Source of the DNA: an uncultured Hyphomicrobiales bacterium
GTDB lineage: Bacteria; Pseudomonadota; Alphaproteobacteria; Rhizobiales; Beijerinckiaceae
DNA: 46,758 nucleotides
Assembly: GCA_903851305.1 (NCBI GenBank)
Contig: CAINNX010000023.1
Location: forward strand, 1 to 46,758
Direction: 5' to 3'
The notes beneath the pieces are model-generated. The model did not search any database. It was given only the letters and a program-made list of their open reading frames with translations, and was not told where the DNA came from. The position numbers and the translations under genes are program-made. Below, one piece after another: positions 8,812-18,129 of the stretch (position 1 is the first letter of the stretch; each line of letters begins with the position of its first letter).

Positions 8812-9987
8812 ATGGCGTCGGATATTGTGGTCGTCAGCGCCGCCCGCACGGCGGTCGGCTCATTCGGTGGAGCCTTCAACACGGTCGCCGCGCATGACCT
8901 GGGCGCAGCCGCCATCAAGGGCGCGCTAGAGCGTGCCAAAATCGCCCCGGGCGACGTGGACGAAGTTATTTTGGGCCAGATCCTGACCGCCGGTCAGGGC
9001 CAGAACCCGGCTCGCCAAGCCGCTATGAAGGCTGGCATCCCTCAGGAAAAGACAGCCTGGCAGCTCAACCAGATCTGCGGTTCGGGCCTGCGTGCCGTGG
9101 CCATCGGCCTGCAACAGATCGCCAATGGCGATGCCAATGTGATTGTTGCGGGTGGTCAGGAGAGCATGTCGACCTCGCACCACGCCGCCTATATGCGTGG
9201 CGGCACCAAGATGGGCGATGTGAAATTCATCGACACCATGCTGAAAGACGGCCTGATCGATGCCTTCCAAGGCTATCACATGGGCACAACCGCTGAGAAT
9301 GTCGCAACCAAGTGGCAGATCTCGCGCGACGAGCAAGATGCCTTTGCCTGCGCCTCGCAGAACAAGGCCGAAGCCGCGCAGAAAGCTGGAAAGTTCAAGG
9401 ATGAAATCATCCCCTTCACCGTGCAGACCCGCAAGGGCGACATTATTGTGGTGGACGATGAATATATCCGCGCTGGCACCACCCTTGACGCGCTTGCCAA
9501 ATTAAAGCCCGCCTTCTCAAAGGATGGCACGATCACCGCCGGCAATGCGTCAGGCATCAATGATGGCGCCGCTGCCATTGTGCTGATGACGGCAGCAGAA
9601 GCAGCCAAGCGTGGCCTCACACCGCTGGCGCGTATTGCCTCTTGGGCGACCGCTGGTGTTGATCCCGCGATCATGGGATCGGGCCCGATCCCTGCTTCGC
9701 GAAGGGCACTTGAAAAGGCTGGCTGGAAAGTCGCTGACCTTGATCTCGTCGAAGCCAATGAAGCCTTTGCGGCGCAAGCAATTGCTGTCAATAAGGACAT
9801 GGGCTGGAACCCGGACATTGTGAATGTGAACGGCGGCGCCATTGCCATCGGCCATCCGATTGGCGCCTCTGGCGCGCGCATTTTCACAACGCTGCTGTTT
9901 GAAATGCAGCGCCGTGGCGCAAAGAAGGGCCTGGCCACCCTGTGCATCGGCGGCGGTATGGGCATCGCGCTCACCGTCGAACGCTAA
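8812..9987 (+). CDS. phaA: acetyl-CoA C-acetyltransferase (beta-ketothiolase)
   Basis: Condenses two acetyl-CoA to acetoacetyl-CoA, the first step of poly-3-hydroxybutyrate synthesis. It is reversible and also serves ketolysis. The 391-aa sequence keeps the thiolase triad at the same numbering as the Zoogloea enzyme: C89 ([11 protein letters not shown]), H348 ([10 protein letters not shown]) and C378 (CIGGGMG). ATG at 8812 follows GGGGAG at 6 nt. It is followed by phaB 103 bp downstream, with a terminator-like hairpin between them. Location beside phaR and phaB supports the PHB role over a fatty-acid role. Confidence 0.97.
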   Translation: MASDIVVVSAARTAVGSFGGAFNTVAAHDLGAAAIKGALERAKIAPGDVDEVILGQILTAGQGQNPARQAAMKAGIPQEKTAWQLNQICGSGLRAVAIGLQQIANGDANVIVAGGQESMSTSHHAAYMRGGTKMGDVKFIDTMLKDGLIDAFQGYHMGTTAENVATKWQISRDEQDAFACASQNKAEAAQKAGKFKDEIIPFTVQTRKGDIIVVDDEYIRAGTTLDALAKLKPAFSKDGTITAGNASGINDGAAAIVLMTAAEAAKRGLTPLARIASWATAGVDPAIMGSGPIPASRRALEKAGWKVADLDLVEANEAFAAQAIAVNKDMGWNPDIVNVNGGAIAIGHPIGASGARIFTTLLFEMQRRGAKKGLATLCIGGGMGIALTVER

Positions 9988-9996
9988 AAGCAAAAA

Positions 9997-10027
9997 GAGC
10001 GCGCCCGATCCGGCGCGCTCACTTTAT
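9997..10027 (+). terminator. hairpin between phaA and phaB
   Basis: GAGCGCGCC (9997-10005), loop CGATCC, GGCGCGCTC (10012-10020): a perfect 9-bp GC-rich stem followed by the weak U-run ACTTTATTT. It would cause partial termination or protect the phaA message 3' end. A second, bulged hairpin (GCAGGCGC ... GCGCCCTGC, about 10047-10070) sits just before the phaB ribosome site. Confidence 0.6.
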
Positions 10028-10090
10028 TTGGGATGAGAAACGCAGTGCAGGCGCGAAAACAGCGCCCTGCCGGGGGAGAGGAGCAAAATC

Positions 10091-10816
10091 ATGTCACGAG
10101 TTGCGGTTGTTACCGGGGGCACGCGCGGCATTGGCGCAGCCATTTCAAAAGCCCTGAAAGCCGAAGGCTACAAGGTTGCCGCCAATTTTGCGGGCAATGA
10201 AGAAGCTGCTGCCCAGTTCCAGAAAGAGACAAGCATTCCCGTCTACAAGTGGGATGTCTCCAGCTATGAGGCTTGCGCTGCGGGCCTGGCCAAAGTGGAA
10301 GCCGATCTCGGCCCGATCGATGTCATCGTCAACAATGCCGGCATCACGCGCGATGGCTTCTTCCACAAGATGAGCCCCGAGCAATGGAATGCCGTGATCA
10401 ACACACATCTCAATTCGCTGTTCAACATGTGCCGTCCGGTTGTCGAGGGCATGCGCAACCGCAATTTCGGTCGCATCATCTGCATCTCGTCGATCAATGG
10501 CCAGAAGGGCCAGGCAGGCCAGTCGAATTACTCTGCCGCCAAGGCCGGCGAAATCGGCTTTGTGAAGGCCCTGGCGCAGGAAAATGCCAATAAAGGCATT
10601 ACCGTCAATGCGATCTGCCCTGGCTATATCGGCACGGAAATGGTCCGCGCGATTGATCCGGACGTCTTGGCCAAGCGCATTTTGCCGTTGATTCCGGTAG
10701 GCCGCTTGGGCGAACCAGAAGAAATCGCCCGCGCGGTGCTCTTTCTGGCCGCCGACAATGCGGGCTTCATCACAGGCTCGACGCTGTCAGCCAATGGTGG
10801 GCAACATATGGCTTAA
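10091..10816 (+). CDS. phaB: acetoacetyl-CoA reductase
   Basis: NADPH-dependent reduction of acetoacetyl-CoA to (R)-3-hydroxybutyryl-CoA, the monomer for PHB synthase. A 241-aa short-chain dehydrogenase with the TGGTRGIG cofactor motif at 8-15, NNAG at 81-84 and catalytic S134-Y147-K151 (YSAAK). The C-terminus has the usual NGGQHM ending for PhaB. AGGAG precedes ATG. No phaC synthase is in the window, so the polymerase gene must lie elsewhere. Confidence 0.95.
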   Translation: MSRVAVVTGGTRGIGAAISKALKAEGYKVAANFAGNEEAAAQFQKETSIPVYKWDVSSYEACAAGLAKVEADLGPIDVIVNNAGITRDGFFHKMSPEQWNAVINTHLNSLFNMCRPVVEGMRNRNFGRIICISSINGQKGQAGQSNYSAAKAGEIGFVKALAQENANKGITVNAICPGYIGTEMVRAIDPDVLAKRILPLIPVGRLGEPEEIARAVLFLAADNAGFITGSTLSANGGQHMA

Positions 10817-10854
10817 AAAGCCGCAACTGCCGTAAGGTATTCCGCTCCATAATG

Positions 10855-10887
10855 AGCCGCGCATCTGCAAGGATGTGCGGCTTTTTT
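10855..10887 (+). terminator. intrinsic terminator after phaB
   Basis: AGCCGCGCATC (10855-10865), loop of 6, GATGTGCGGCT (10872-10882) with one G-U pair, then TTTTT. A longer alternative pairing (AAAAAGCCGCA at 10815 with TGCGGCTTTTT at 10875) is also possible. It ends the phaA-phaB unit just before the nuclease gene. Confidence 0.85.
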
Positions 10888-10904
10888 GATGCGGGGTCAT
10901 TGCA

Positions 10905-11903
10905 ATGGATAAACGACGGATTTGGGCCGTCCGGGCGGGCTCTTTCGGCCAGGCCGATCATATTTTTCTCGATCTCAATCAGATTGCGATCAGTTTTGCA
11001 GAAGGCGGCGGCGATGTCAGTGGCTTGCCGGCCAGACGCGGCGCTTTCCGCGAGGCGGTCAGCTCGCCGATGGCGGGGCCAGCCCAAGCCAATCAGCTCT
11101 ATCGCTTTGTGCATGAAATGAGGATTGGCGATTACGTTATCTATCCACGCAAAAGCGACCGCACACTTTATTGGGGCGAAGTGACGGGGCCTTATGTCTT
11201 TGATCGCGAAAGATCCAATGATTATGCACACAGGCGCGGTGTCGGCTGGCTGACCAAACTCAGCCGCGATGCTTTCACACAAGGCGCTCTCTACGAGATC
11301 GGCTCGATACTGACCTTGTTCGAGGTGAAAAGTTTCGCACCTGAATTTTTGCGCAAATTCGCTGCCGCCTGCAATGATTTCGGCCTGCCTGATGAAGACG
11401 ACGACAATGAAGATGCCGCCGCCCGCGACGTCAGTGAAACCACACGCGACTTTATAGCCCGCAAATTACGCACAGATCTGAAAGGCTATCCGCTGGAGCC
11501 TTTTGTCGCCGATCTCTTCCGCGCCATGGGCTACCAGTCACACGCCACGCGCGGTGTGCGCGATGAGGGCATTGATGTGATTGCCCACAAGGATGAGCTG
11601 GGCATTGAGCCGCCGATCATCAAGATTCAGGTCAAAGCACAAGATGCCAATATTGCCGCCGATGTGGTGAAGGCCTTTTATGCCATGGTGCATGAGCGCG
11701 ATGTCGGGGTCTTCATCACCACTGGGGGGTATACGCAGGCAGCACACGATTTTGCCCGTACCAAGGGCAATCTCAAACTGGTCGATGGGGTAACGTTGAT
11801 CGACCTGATCGAGCGCCATTATGATGAGCTAGACCCCAAGCACAGACGCCAGATTCCGCTCAAGCGCGTGCTTGTCCCCGACCTCGCTTTCGCGGAGGAT
11901 TAA
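10905..11903 (+). CDS. Mrr-type restriction endonuclease with N-terminal EVE/PUA-like domain
   Basis: A 332-aa protein with two parts. Residues about 1-140 ([17 protein letters not shown]..., then [11 protein letters not shown] and YWGEVTGPY) look like an EVE/PUA-like reader of modified bases. Residues about 195-310 are an Mrr_cat nuclease of the PD-(D/E)xK superfamily: E198, D224 in EGIDV and the Q242-V-K244 variant seen in Mrr enzymes. An acidic linker (DEDDDNED, 163-170) separates them. This architecture suits a Type IV enzyme that cuts modified foreign DNA, but no partner methylase or McrBC gene is nearby. ATG at 10905 has only GGGG as a ribosome site. Function is inferred. The N-terminal domain call rests on pattern only. 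Confidence 0.72.
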   Translation: MDKRRIWAVRAGSFGQADHIFLDLNQIAISFAEGGGDVSGLPARRGAFREAVSSPMAGPAQANQLYRFVHEMRIGDYVIYPRKSDRTLYWGEVTGPYVFDRERSNDYAHRRGVGWLTKLSRDAFTQGALYEIGSILTLFEVKSFAPEFLRKFAAACNDFGLPDEDDDNEDAAARDVSETTRDFIARKLRTDLKGYPLEPFVADLFRAMGYQSHATRGVRDEGIDVIAHKDELGIEPPIIKIQVKAQDANIAADVVKAFYAMVHERDVGVFITTGGYTQAAHDFARTKGNLKLVDGVTLIDLIERHYDELDPKHRRQIPLKRVLVPDLAFAED

Positions 11904-11976
11904 ACCCCCTTATCTTGACGGAAACGGGGCTTGCACGCACAAGTGTCACCAAGACTGCCGTGTTAGGGCCAAACCT

Positions 11977-13260
11977 ATGCAAGATTTCGAGATCGATCCC
12001 GCTTTGCTCGTCCGCGCCGAGCCGACCCCCCGGCACAAGACCGTGGCGGTGCGGATCGGCTCTGGCAAAGGTGCGGTGATGGTGGGCGGCGGGGCGCCCG
12101 TGGTCGTGCAATCCATGACCAATACCGACACCGCCGATATCGAGGGCACGGTCGCGCAGGTGGCGGCACTGGCCCGCACGGGGTCTGAAATCGTGCGCAT
12201 CACGGTGGATCGCGACGAGGCGGCGCGCGCTGTGCCCCACATCCGCGAAAAGCTCGACAAGATGGGCGTCTATGCCCCGCTGGTGGGTGACTTCCATTAC
12301 ATCGGCCACAAGCTTCTGGCTGATCATCTCGCTTGCGCTGAGGCGCTCGACAAATATCGCATCAATCCTGGCAATGTCGGGTTCAAGGACAAGAAGGATC
12401 GCCAGTTCAGCGCCATCGTCGAAATGGCGATCAAGCATGACAAGGCGGTGCGCATTGGCGCCAATTGGGGCTCGCTCGACCAAGAGCTGCTGACCACGCT
12501 GATGGATGCCAATGCCAAATCCGCCAAGCCCCATGATGCCCGCGCGGTGACGCGCGAAGCCATGGTGCGCTCTGCGCTCTATTCAGCCGAGCGGGCGATG
12601 GAGATCGGCCTGCCGAAAGATCGCATCATTCTCTCGGCCAAGGTTTCCGCCGTGCAGGATCTGATCGCGGTCTATCGCATGCTGGCGGCGCGCTCTGATT
12701 ACGCCATTCACCTGGGCCTGACCGAGGCCGGCATGGGCTCGAAAGGCATTGTCGCCTCGTCTGCCGCCATGGGCATTTTGCTGCAAGATGGCATTGGCGA
12801 CACGATCCGCGTCTCGCTCACGCCGGAACCGGGCGGCGACCGCACACTGGAAGTCACCGTCGCGCAAGAATTATTGCAGACGATGGGTTTTCGCACCTTT
12901 GTGCCGCTGGTGGCTGCCTGCCCCGGCTGTGGGCGCACGACATCGACTGTGTTTCAGGAACTCGCGCGCGACATTCAGAATTTCATCCGTGATGAAATGC
13001 CAGCATGGCGCAAGACCTATCCCGGCGTTGAAAATCTCAATGTCGCGGTGATGGGCTGCATCGTGAATGGCCCGGGCGAAAGCAAACATGCCGACATCGG
13101 CATTTCACTGCCCGGCACCGGTGAAACGCCTGCCGCGCCGATCTTCATCGATGGCGAAAAAGCCATGACATTGCGCGGCACCAATATCGCCAATGAGTTC
13201 CGCCAGATCGTGATCGATTATATCGAGAAGAAATATGGCAAGGCGAATGCGGCCGAGTGA
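11977..13260 (+). CDS. ispG: 4-hydroxy-3-methylbut-2-enyl-diphosphate synthase (IspG)
   Basis: Penultimate MEP-pathway enzyme, converting MEcPP to HMBPP with a [4Fe-4S] cluster. 427 aa from ATG at 11977; the open frame reaches back to 11872 but with non-family sequence. Cluster ligands are visible as C315-x2-C318 (CPGCGRTTS) and C361 (GCIVNGPGE). The N-terminal TIM-barrel signature VQSMTNTDT is intact. The stop codon abuts the stop of the convergent DUF1345 gene with no spacing. An isoprenoid link continues with ispA on the opposite strand. Confidence 0.96.
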   Translation: MQDFEIDPALLVRAEPTPRHKTVAVRIGSGKGAVMVGGGAPVVVQSMTNTDTADIEGTVAQVAALARTGSEIVRITVDRDEAARAVPHIREKLDKMGVYAPLVGDFHYIGHKLLADHLACAEALDKYRINPGNVGFKDKKDRQFSAIVEMAIKHDKAVRIGANWGSLDQELLTTLMDANAKSAKPHDARAVTREAMVRSALYSAERAMEIGLPKDRIILSAKVSAVQDLIAVYRMLAARSDYAIHLGLTEAGMGSKGIVASSAAMGILLQDGIGDTIRVSLTPEPGGDRTLEVTVAQELLQTMGFRTFVPLVAACPGCGRTTSTVFQELARDIQNFIRDEMPAWRKTYPGVENLNVAVMGCIVNGPGESKHADIGISLPGTGETPAAPIFIDGEKAMTLRGTNIANEFRQIVIDYIEKKYGKANAAE

Positions 13261-13989
13261 TTAAATCAACCCAGCCGCAATATTGATCGTCAGAGCCAAC
13301 ACCGTCGTATTGTAGAAGAACGACACTATACTATGCACCAAGGCGATCTGGCGCATGATGGGTGAGCAGATGGCGATATCGGCTGTCTGGCTCGCTACGC
13401 CGATCGTGAACGAGAAATAGAGAAAATCGCTGTAATCGGGCGTGATCGTGTCGGGGAAATCAAGCCCGCCGCGCAAGCGCTCTGACTGGTCGGGGCGGTT
13501 GCGCCGCTCAGAGGCATATTCATGCGCATAATGCAGCGCGAAGGTGAGATGCGTGAAGGCCCAGCCTGTCAAAATGGTCGTGCCAGCCAAGCCGATGTGA
13601 AGTGCCTTGTCGAGCCCCTGCATATCTTTGGTGGCGGCCAATTGCGCGACAATGGCACCGATGGAAAACAGGGCCGCTACAATCGACAATGTCAAAATCA
13701 TAAAGCCGCCTTCATCCTGCACGGATGACCGCTGGTGGAAGCGGGCCAGATCATCGCGCTGCATCATGCGGAAGGTCAGGCCGATATAAATCAAGACGCC
13801 TGCGTTCCAAGCCAGCAGCAGACGTGTTGCAAGCTCCCAGTCTATCGGACAGGCCAGCCCCACAAGCAAACCTGCGAAAATGCCAATCAGCAAACGCGGG
13901 CGCAGCACGAAAGGCCGCGTGATGTGATTCTTAAGCAGAAGCGCGTGCACATGCCGCAAAAAACCACCGTGCACTTTATGATCGTTCAT
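13261..13989 (-). CDS. DUF1345 integral membrane protein
   Basis: A 242-aa membrane protein of the DUF1345 family with about five hydrophobic segments (near 30-46, 55-72, 97-120, 130-153 and 215-240). The family signature DYSDFLYFSFTIGVASQTADI-like block sits at about 190-210. It resembles a channel pore turn, but no transport activity is established for the family. The ATG overlaps the TGA of the upstream ispA gene (ATGA at 13986-13989), so translation is probably coupled. It is back-to-back at its 3' end with ispG. Confidence 0.8.
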   Translation of the reverse strand: MNDHKVHGGFLRHVHALLLKNHITRPFVLRPRLLIGIFAGLLVGLACPIDWELATRLLLAWNAGVLIYIGLTFRMMQRDDLARFHQRSSVQDEGGFMILTLSIVAALFSIGAIVAQLAATKDMQGLDKALHIGLAGTTILTGWAFTHLTFALHYAHEYASERRNRPDQSERLRGGLDFPDTITPDYSDFLYFSFTIGVASQTADIAICSPIMRQIALVHSIVSFFYNTTVLALTINIAAGLI

Positions 13990-14903
13990 GATTGCCGTCC
14001 TGCCACAAAGCGCGCGGCATCCATCAATACATCTGTGCGCACGCCAAAATCGAGTGCCTGCAAATGCGCAACGGCCTCGTCAACAAGCTGGTCACGGCGC
14101 TGTTCGGCAGCTTCCATACCCATGATCGAGATGAGTGTCGCCTTGTTGCGCTCGGCATCCTTGCCTGCGCGCTTGCCAAGTGTGGCGGCATCGCTCTTGG
14201 CATCGAGAATATCATCGGCCACCTGAAAGGCCGCGCCGATCTTTTGGCCAAAGCGCAACAGATGATCCAACTGGCCCGCGCTGGCGCGCCCCAGCACGGC
14301 ACCCGTCTCCACGGCGTGGGCAAGAAGCGCACCTGTTTTCATGGATTGCATTTGCAGGATTTCATCAAAACTCAATGGGCGCTCCGCGCGCTCGGCTTCG
14401 AGATCCAGTGCCTGACCACCTGCCATCCCGCCCAGGCCCGAGGCCAGCGCCAGCAAGCGCACCATTTCAGCGCGCAAGAACGGGTCATCATGGGTGGCGG
14501 GGTCCGCGACCACTTCAAAGGCATAGGTGAGCAGGCTATCGCCGGCCAGAATGGCGGTCGCCTCATCATAGGCCTTGTGGACCGTTGGGCGGCCCCGGCG
14601 CAGGTCGTCATCATCCATGGCGGGCAGATCGTCATGGACCAGCGAATAGCAGTGGATCATCTCCAGCGCGCAGGCCGGACGCATGGCCGTTTCGGGCTTC
14701 ACCCCAAACAGGGCCGCCGTCTCGATCACCAGAAAGGGCCGCAGGCGCTTGCCCCCGCCCAGCGCCGCATGACGCATGGCCGCCAGCAGGCGGGCCGGGC
14801 GGCGAGCTTCACCTGGGCGGGCCTGGGGCGACAGGAGGGCCTCCAGAGCCGCTTCCACCTGATCGGCTATGGTTGTGAGCCTTGTCTCAAATCCGGCGCT
14901 CAA
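13986..14903 (-). CDS. ispA: polyprenyl synthetase, farnesyl/geranylgeranyl diphosphate synthase
   Basis: Head-to-tail condensation of IPP with DMAPP/GPP. 305 aa from the TTG at 14903, which has AGGGA upstream and gives the usual family length. An in-frame ATG at 15026 would add 41 residues of atypical, Arg/Gly-rich sequence. Both aspartate-rich motifs are present: [10 protein letters not shown] followed by RRGRPT (FARM), and DDILD (SARM). The segment [10 protein letters not shown] binds the homoallylic substrate. Chain length (C15 or C20) cannot be fixed from sequence, but the short DDxxxxD FARM spacing fits bacterial FPP synthase. Confidence 0.9.
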   Translation of the reverse strand: MSAGFETRLTTIADQVEAALEALLSPQARPGEARRPARLLAAMRHAALGGGKRLRPFLVIETAALFGVKPETAMRPACALEMIHCYSLVHDDLPAMDDDDLRRGRPTVHKAYDEATAILAGDSLLTYAFEVVADPATHDDPFLRAEMVRLLALASGLGGMAGGQALDLEAERAERPLSFDEILQMQSMKTGALLAHAVETGAVLGRASAGQLDHLLRFGQKIGAAFQVADDILDAKSDAATLGKRAGKDAERNKATLISIMGMEAAEQRRDQLVDEAVAHLQALDFGVRTDVLMDAARFVAGRQS

Positions 14904-15125
14904 TGGGCTTCCCTTTCGTCTCCAGAGCGGCCAAGAAACGCGGGGCGGGCCAGAATTGCAAGCCCTCCCCCCGTCCAGATGCCTAGTGAGCCGTCCCACC
15001 CCAAGAAATTGCCTCCCGTCCGGCAAATCGGCCCCGGGACCCTAGCCAGAGCCCATAATCCCGTGTATGGAACGCGCCTTGAATTCGAGTGGCCGCCCCA
15101 ATGCGTGGCCCCCATGGAGACCACA

Positions 15126-15311
15126 ATGGCAGTTCCGAAGCGAAAGACCTCCCCGATGAAGCGCGGCTTCCGCCGCTCGGCAGATGCTCTGGCTCAGCCG
15201 ACCTATGTCGAAGACAAGGATTCGGGTGAGCTGCGCCGTCCCCACCACGTTGACCTGAAGACCGGCATGTATCGCGGTCGCCAGATCCTCAAGGTGAAGT
15301 CTAAGGACTGA
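15126..15311 (+). CDS. rpmF: 50S ribosomal protein L32
   Basis: A 61-aa basic protein beginning [17 protein letters not shown], the bL32 signature. It lacks the zinc-binding cysteines, so it is the zinc-independent type common in alphaproteobacteria. ATG at 15126 is preceded by GGAG. It is followed by a strong terminator 24 bp later. The 222-bp spacer to ispA (divergent) has no other gene and no clear promoter match. Confidence 0.96.
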   Translation: MAVPKRKTSPMKRGFRRSADALAQPTYVEDKDSGELRRPHHVDLKTGMYRGRQILKVKSKD

Positions 15312-15334
15312 GCTTTCAGCCTTTGGAAGATTTT

Positions 15335-15366
15335 AAAAAAGCCCGGCCTCAGCGCCGGGCTTTTTC
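15335..15366. terminator. intrinsic terminator after rpmF
   Basis: AAAAAA-GCCCGGC (15341-15347), loop CTCAGC, GCCGGGC (15354-15360), then TTTTT. The flanking A and T runs make it work on both strands. Confidence 0.92.
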
Positions 15367-15437
15367 ATTTGCGTTTCGGGATGTCTGGAATGTCATAGCG
15401 CTCTTGGCGGCGGCGCTCTTGGCGGCGAAGCGCCTTT

Positions 15438-16168
15438 TCAAGGCGTCGGCAATGAGTCTTTCTTCGGCGCGCGGGACGCCACGAATGCACCACCCACAAT
15501 CAGCGCACATGCCAGACCCAGCGCGAGATTGGCGTCTGCAAATCCTGCCATTACCAACCAGATGGTTGCAAGCACGGGTGCGGCATAAGCCAGTGTGCCG
15601 ATGAGGCGAATGTCACCATGTTTGACGCCGTGATCCCACAAGAAGAAAGCGCCACCCACCGGGCCAAGACCTAATGCCAAAACAGCGATCCATTCAAAGA
15701 TCGTTGCAGGCCAGCGGGTTTCTTCACTCACCCCATGCGCAAGAGCCGCAAGGGCCGATGTTGCCAGACAAAAGCCCGCCACTGCGCCGCTGGGCACATG
15801 CACAAGGCGGCGCGACAAAAGCGAATAGGCCGCCCAAGTGAGTGCCGCACCAAAGGCCACAGATGATTGACGAGGCTGGCTTCAGCCGGTGGCGCAGATC
15901 GCAGCGCTGCAAAATAAAACACGTGGTAGAGAAACAAGCCGCCCGCCCCCAGCACCCAAGCGCGCCAGCCTTGTTTCAACACATGCGTCTCACCACGCAG
16001 GACAAGCACCAGCAGACCCGACAGACCACCTATGGCAAACGTCACCGCTGTCATTTGAAACGGCGCCATGGTGGCGCTGATCGCCGTCAGCAAAGGCAGC
16101 GTCGACCACAACAGGATCGCTCCAAAGCCAAGCAACGTTGCAGACGATGATCTCGTCACGCGGCGCAA
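15438..16168 (-). pseudogene. EamA/DMT family transporter, internally deleted and frameshifted
   Basis: The N-terminal half (from ATG 16168, frame of GFGAILLWSTLPLLTAIS through EASLVNHLWPL) and the C-terminal half (FGAALTWAAYSLLSRRL to IVGGAFVASRAP, frame ending at 15438) are both clean EamA sequence but lie in different frames. They meet abruptly near 15850-15862. The stretch that normally links them, about 55-60 residues with helices 4-5, is missing. This is therefore a deletion that is also out of frame, not a one-base sequencing slip. Residual length is about 243 codons against about 290 for the family. The start overlaps the 3' end of zur by 13 bp, so it was the second gene of that operon. 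Confidence 0.85.
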
Positions 16169-16590
16169 TCGCGACAGCGGCCGGTCATTTCGATCACCTG
16201 CGCTGTGGGCGCAAAGCCCGAGCTCTCGGCCAGACGCCCGAGATTGGCATCCACATCAGGTGAGCTGACTTCGCTGACACGCCCGCAACTCTCGCAGATC
16301 AGAAAAGCAACCCGTGCCGTGCGATCATGCCGATGGCCGCACGCCAGATAGGCATTGCGGGTGGCGAGCCGGTGCACGAGCCCGTTCTCCTGCAAGAAAT
16401 CGAGCGACCTGTAGATGGAAACGGGTGCTGGCCTTTTGCCGGTAGCAGCCGCCACCAGATCGATCATTTCATAGGCCCCGACAGGCCGGCCAGCCTCGCA
16501 CAGCTTGTCGAGGACGAGCTGTCGGCCGGGGGTCAGGCTGATCCCCTCAGGCGCATGGGCGCAGTGGCTATGGTCATGATGATCATGCAT
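16156..16590 (-). CDS. zur: Fur-family regulator, Zur-like
   Basis: A 144-aa metal-responsive repressor. It has a His-rich N-terminus (MHDHHDHSHCAH), a winged-helix reading head (residues about 18-75, PVSIYRSLDFLQ) and a dimerisation domain. Structural zinc cysteines are C99-x2-C102 (CESCGR) and C139-x2-C142 (CRDC), with C84, H86 and H88 as likely sensing-site ligands. These traits fit Zur better than Fur or PerR. No znuABC is nearby and I found no AT-rich Zur palindrome in the spacer to the divergent gene. The downstream gene is the broken EamA transporter. Confidence 0.82.
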   Translation of the reverse strand: MHDHHDHSHCAHAPEGISLTPGRQLVLDKLCEAGRPVGAYEMIDLVAAATGKRPAPVSIYRSLDFLQENGLVHRLATRNAYLACGHRHDRTARVAFLICESCGRVSEVSSPDVDANLGRLAESSGFAPTAQVIEMTGRCRDCAA

Positions 16591-16699
16591 GAGCGCAATA
16601 TAGGCTTTTCCGACGGATCAGACCAAGTGCCACTCGCCAAGATTGCTGCGGCGCACTAACCTTGCCCTCAACAAACGCCATTCTCCTGTGGAGCCAGAC

Positions 16700-17485
16700 A
16701 TGAACCTGACAAATCGCAATGCCCTCATCACCGGATCGACCAGCGGCATTGGCCTTGCCATTGCCCGCGCGCTGGCCGCTGAGGGCACCAATGTGACGCT
16801 GAACGGTTTTGGGGCCGCGGATGAGATTGAAGCGACCCGCGCAATAATCGAAAAAGATTTCGGCGTGAAGGCGCGCTACTCGGGTGCCGACATGTCCAAG
16901 CCCGACCAGATCGCGGCCATGGTGACAGAGGCAGAAGCTGCCTTCGGCACGCTCGATATTCTCGTCAACAATGCCGGCATCCAGCATGTCTCGCCGATTG
17001 AAGATTTCCCGCTCGAGAAATGGGACCAGATCATCGCGATCAATCTTTCCTCCGTCTTCCATGCGAGCCGCGCAGCCATCCCCGGCATGAAGGCGCGCAA
17101 ATGGGGCCGCATCATCAATACCGCTTCCGCCCATTCGCTCGTCGCCTCGCCCTTCAAATCAGCCTATGTGTCAGCCAAACATGGCGTCGCAGGTTTCACC
17201 AAAACGGCAGGGCTGGAACTGGCAACTTTCGGCATTACGGTGAATTGCATTTCGCCGGGCTATGTCTGGACACCGTTGGTTGAAAAACAAATTCCCGACA
17301 CGATGAAAGCCCGCAATCTCACCAAAGAGCAGGTCATCAATGATGTGCTCTTGACTGCGCAACCGACCAAGCAGTTTGTCACGGTTGATCAGGTCGCCGC
17401 TTTCGCGCTCTTCCTGTGTTCGGATGCGGCTTCGCAAATGACGGCTAGCAATTATGCGATGGATGGCGGCTGGACTGCTGCCTGA
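16700..17485 (+). CDS. bdhA: 3-hydroxybutyrate dehydrogenase
   Basis: NAD-dependent oxidation of (R)-3-hydroxybutyrate to acetoacetate, used when PHB is broken down. A 261-aa SDR with TGSTSGIG (11-18), NNAG (90-93), S143, Y156 and K160 (YVSAKHG). It has the family ending MDGGWTA. ATG at 16700 follows GGAG; upstream in-frame sequence to 16643 is not family-like. Its 3' end overlaps the convergent methyltransferase gene by 34 bp. Functionally it belongs with phaA-phaB-phaR 6-8 kb away. Confidence 0.93.
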   Translation: MNLTNRNALITGSTSGIGLAIARALAAEGTNVTLNGFGAADEIEATRAIIEKDFGVKARYSGADMSKPDQIAAMVTEAEAAFGTLDILVNNAGIQHVSPIEDFPLEKWDQIIAINLSSVFHASRAAIPGMKARKWGRIINTASAHSLVASPFKSAYVSAKHGVAGFTKTAGLELATFGITVNCISPGYVWTPLVEKQIPDTMKARNLTKEQVINDVLLTAQPTKQFVTVDQVAAFALFLCSDAASQMTASNYAMDGGWTAA

Positions 17486-18129
17486 CGAAACCGCCAGATG
17501 CTTGTTTGTTTGATGTCTGCATCTTCCAGCGTTCGCGTTACCGCAACGCGATACGTCGCTAACGATTCCAGCCGATCCTTCGCAAGATATGATCGGCCCG
17601 GATCGCCTAGCAAAACGGTTGCGCCACGCGCTGCCATTTGCGCGAGCCAATCCGTGACGCGAGATGCCATATCGCGCTCGTAAGACACATCACCCGCCAG
17701 CACCACATCCCAGCCTCGATCTTGCCCAACCAGATCTTCGCACAGAACATGCAGGCTGACTTTGTTTTCAGCGGCATTGATGCCGATCGCTTCAGCCGAG
17801 AATGCATCAATATCGCAAGCCTGCACATGAGCGGCGCCAGCTTTGGCCGCTGCAATACCCACAAGGCCTGAGCCAGAGGCGAAATCGAGCACACGCTTGC
17901 CTGCAACGATGTCGGGGTGATCCAGAATATAGCGCGCCAAAGCCTGACCACCGGCCCAAGCAAATGCCCAGAAAGGTGGCGGCAGACCAATCTCGCCCAA
18001 TTCATCTTCCGTCTTTTGCCACAGCTCGGTGGCTTCATCAGCGAGATAAAGCGAAATCTCGGGCGCATGCGGCACAGCGAGGAAACGAGTGTGGGTGCGG
18101 ATGAACTGCGCGCGATCAAGTATGGTCAC
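17452..18129 (-). CDS. ETF-beta lysine methyltransferase-like (METTL20 family)
   Basis: A 225-aa seven-beta-strand methyltransferase. The PPFWAFAWAGGQALARYI stretch (about residues 50-68), followed by RVLDFASGSGLVGIAAA (SAM motif I), is typical of METTL20/ETFBKMT and its alphaproteobacterial homologues. Those homologues methylate lysines of the electron-transfer flavoprotein beta subunit. The motif after strand 4 reads VVLAGDVSYE, matching the D/E-x-x-Y pattern of lysine-directed members. ATG at 18129 overlaps the stop of hyi (ATGA). Last gene of a three-gene overlapping operon. The substrate is inferred from the family. Confidence 0.8.
   Translation of the reverse strand: MTILDRAQFIRTHTRFLAVPHAPEISLYLADEATELWQKTEDELGEIGLPPPFWAFAWAGGQALARYILDHPDIVAGKRVLDFASGSGLVGIAAAKAGAAHVQACDIDAFSAEAIGINAAENKVSLHVLCEDLVGQDRGWDVVLAGDVSYERDMASRVTDWLAQMAARGATVLLGDPGRSYLAKDRLESLATYRVAVTRTLEDADIKQTSIWRFRQAAVQPPSIA

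Noticed and set aside
13992-15311. Long plus-strand open frame (439 codons) running into rpmF
   Set aside because: It is antisense to ispA for most of its length and low in protein-like composition; only the last 61 codons (rpmF, ATG 15126) are real.
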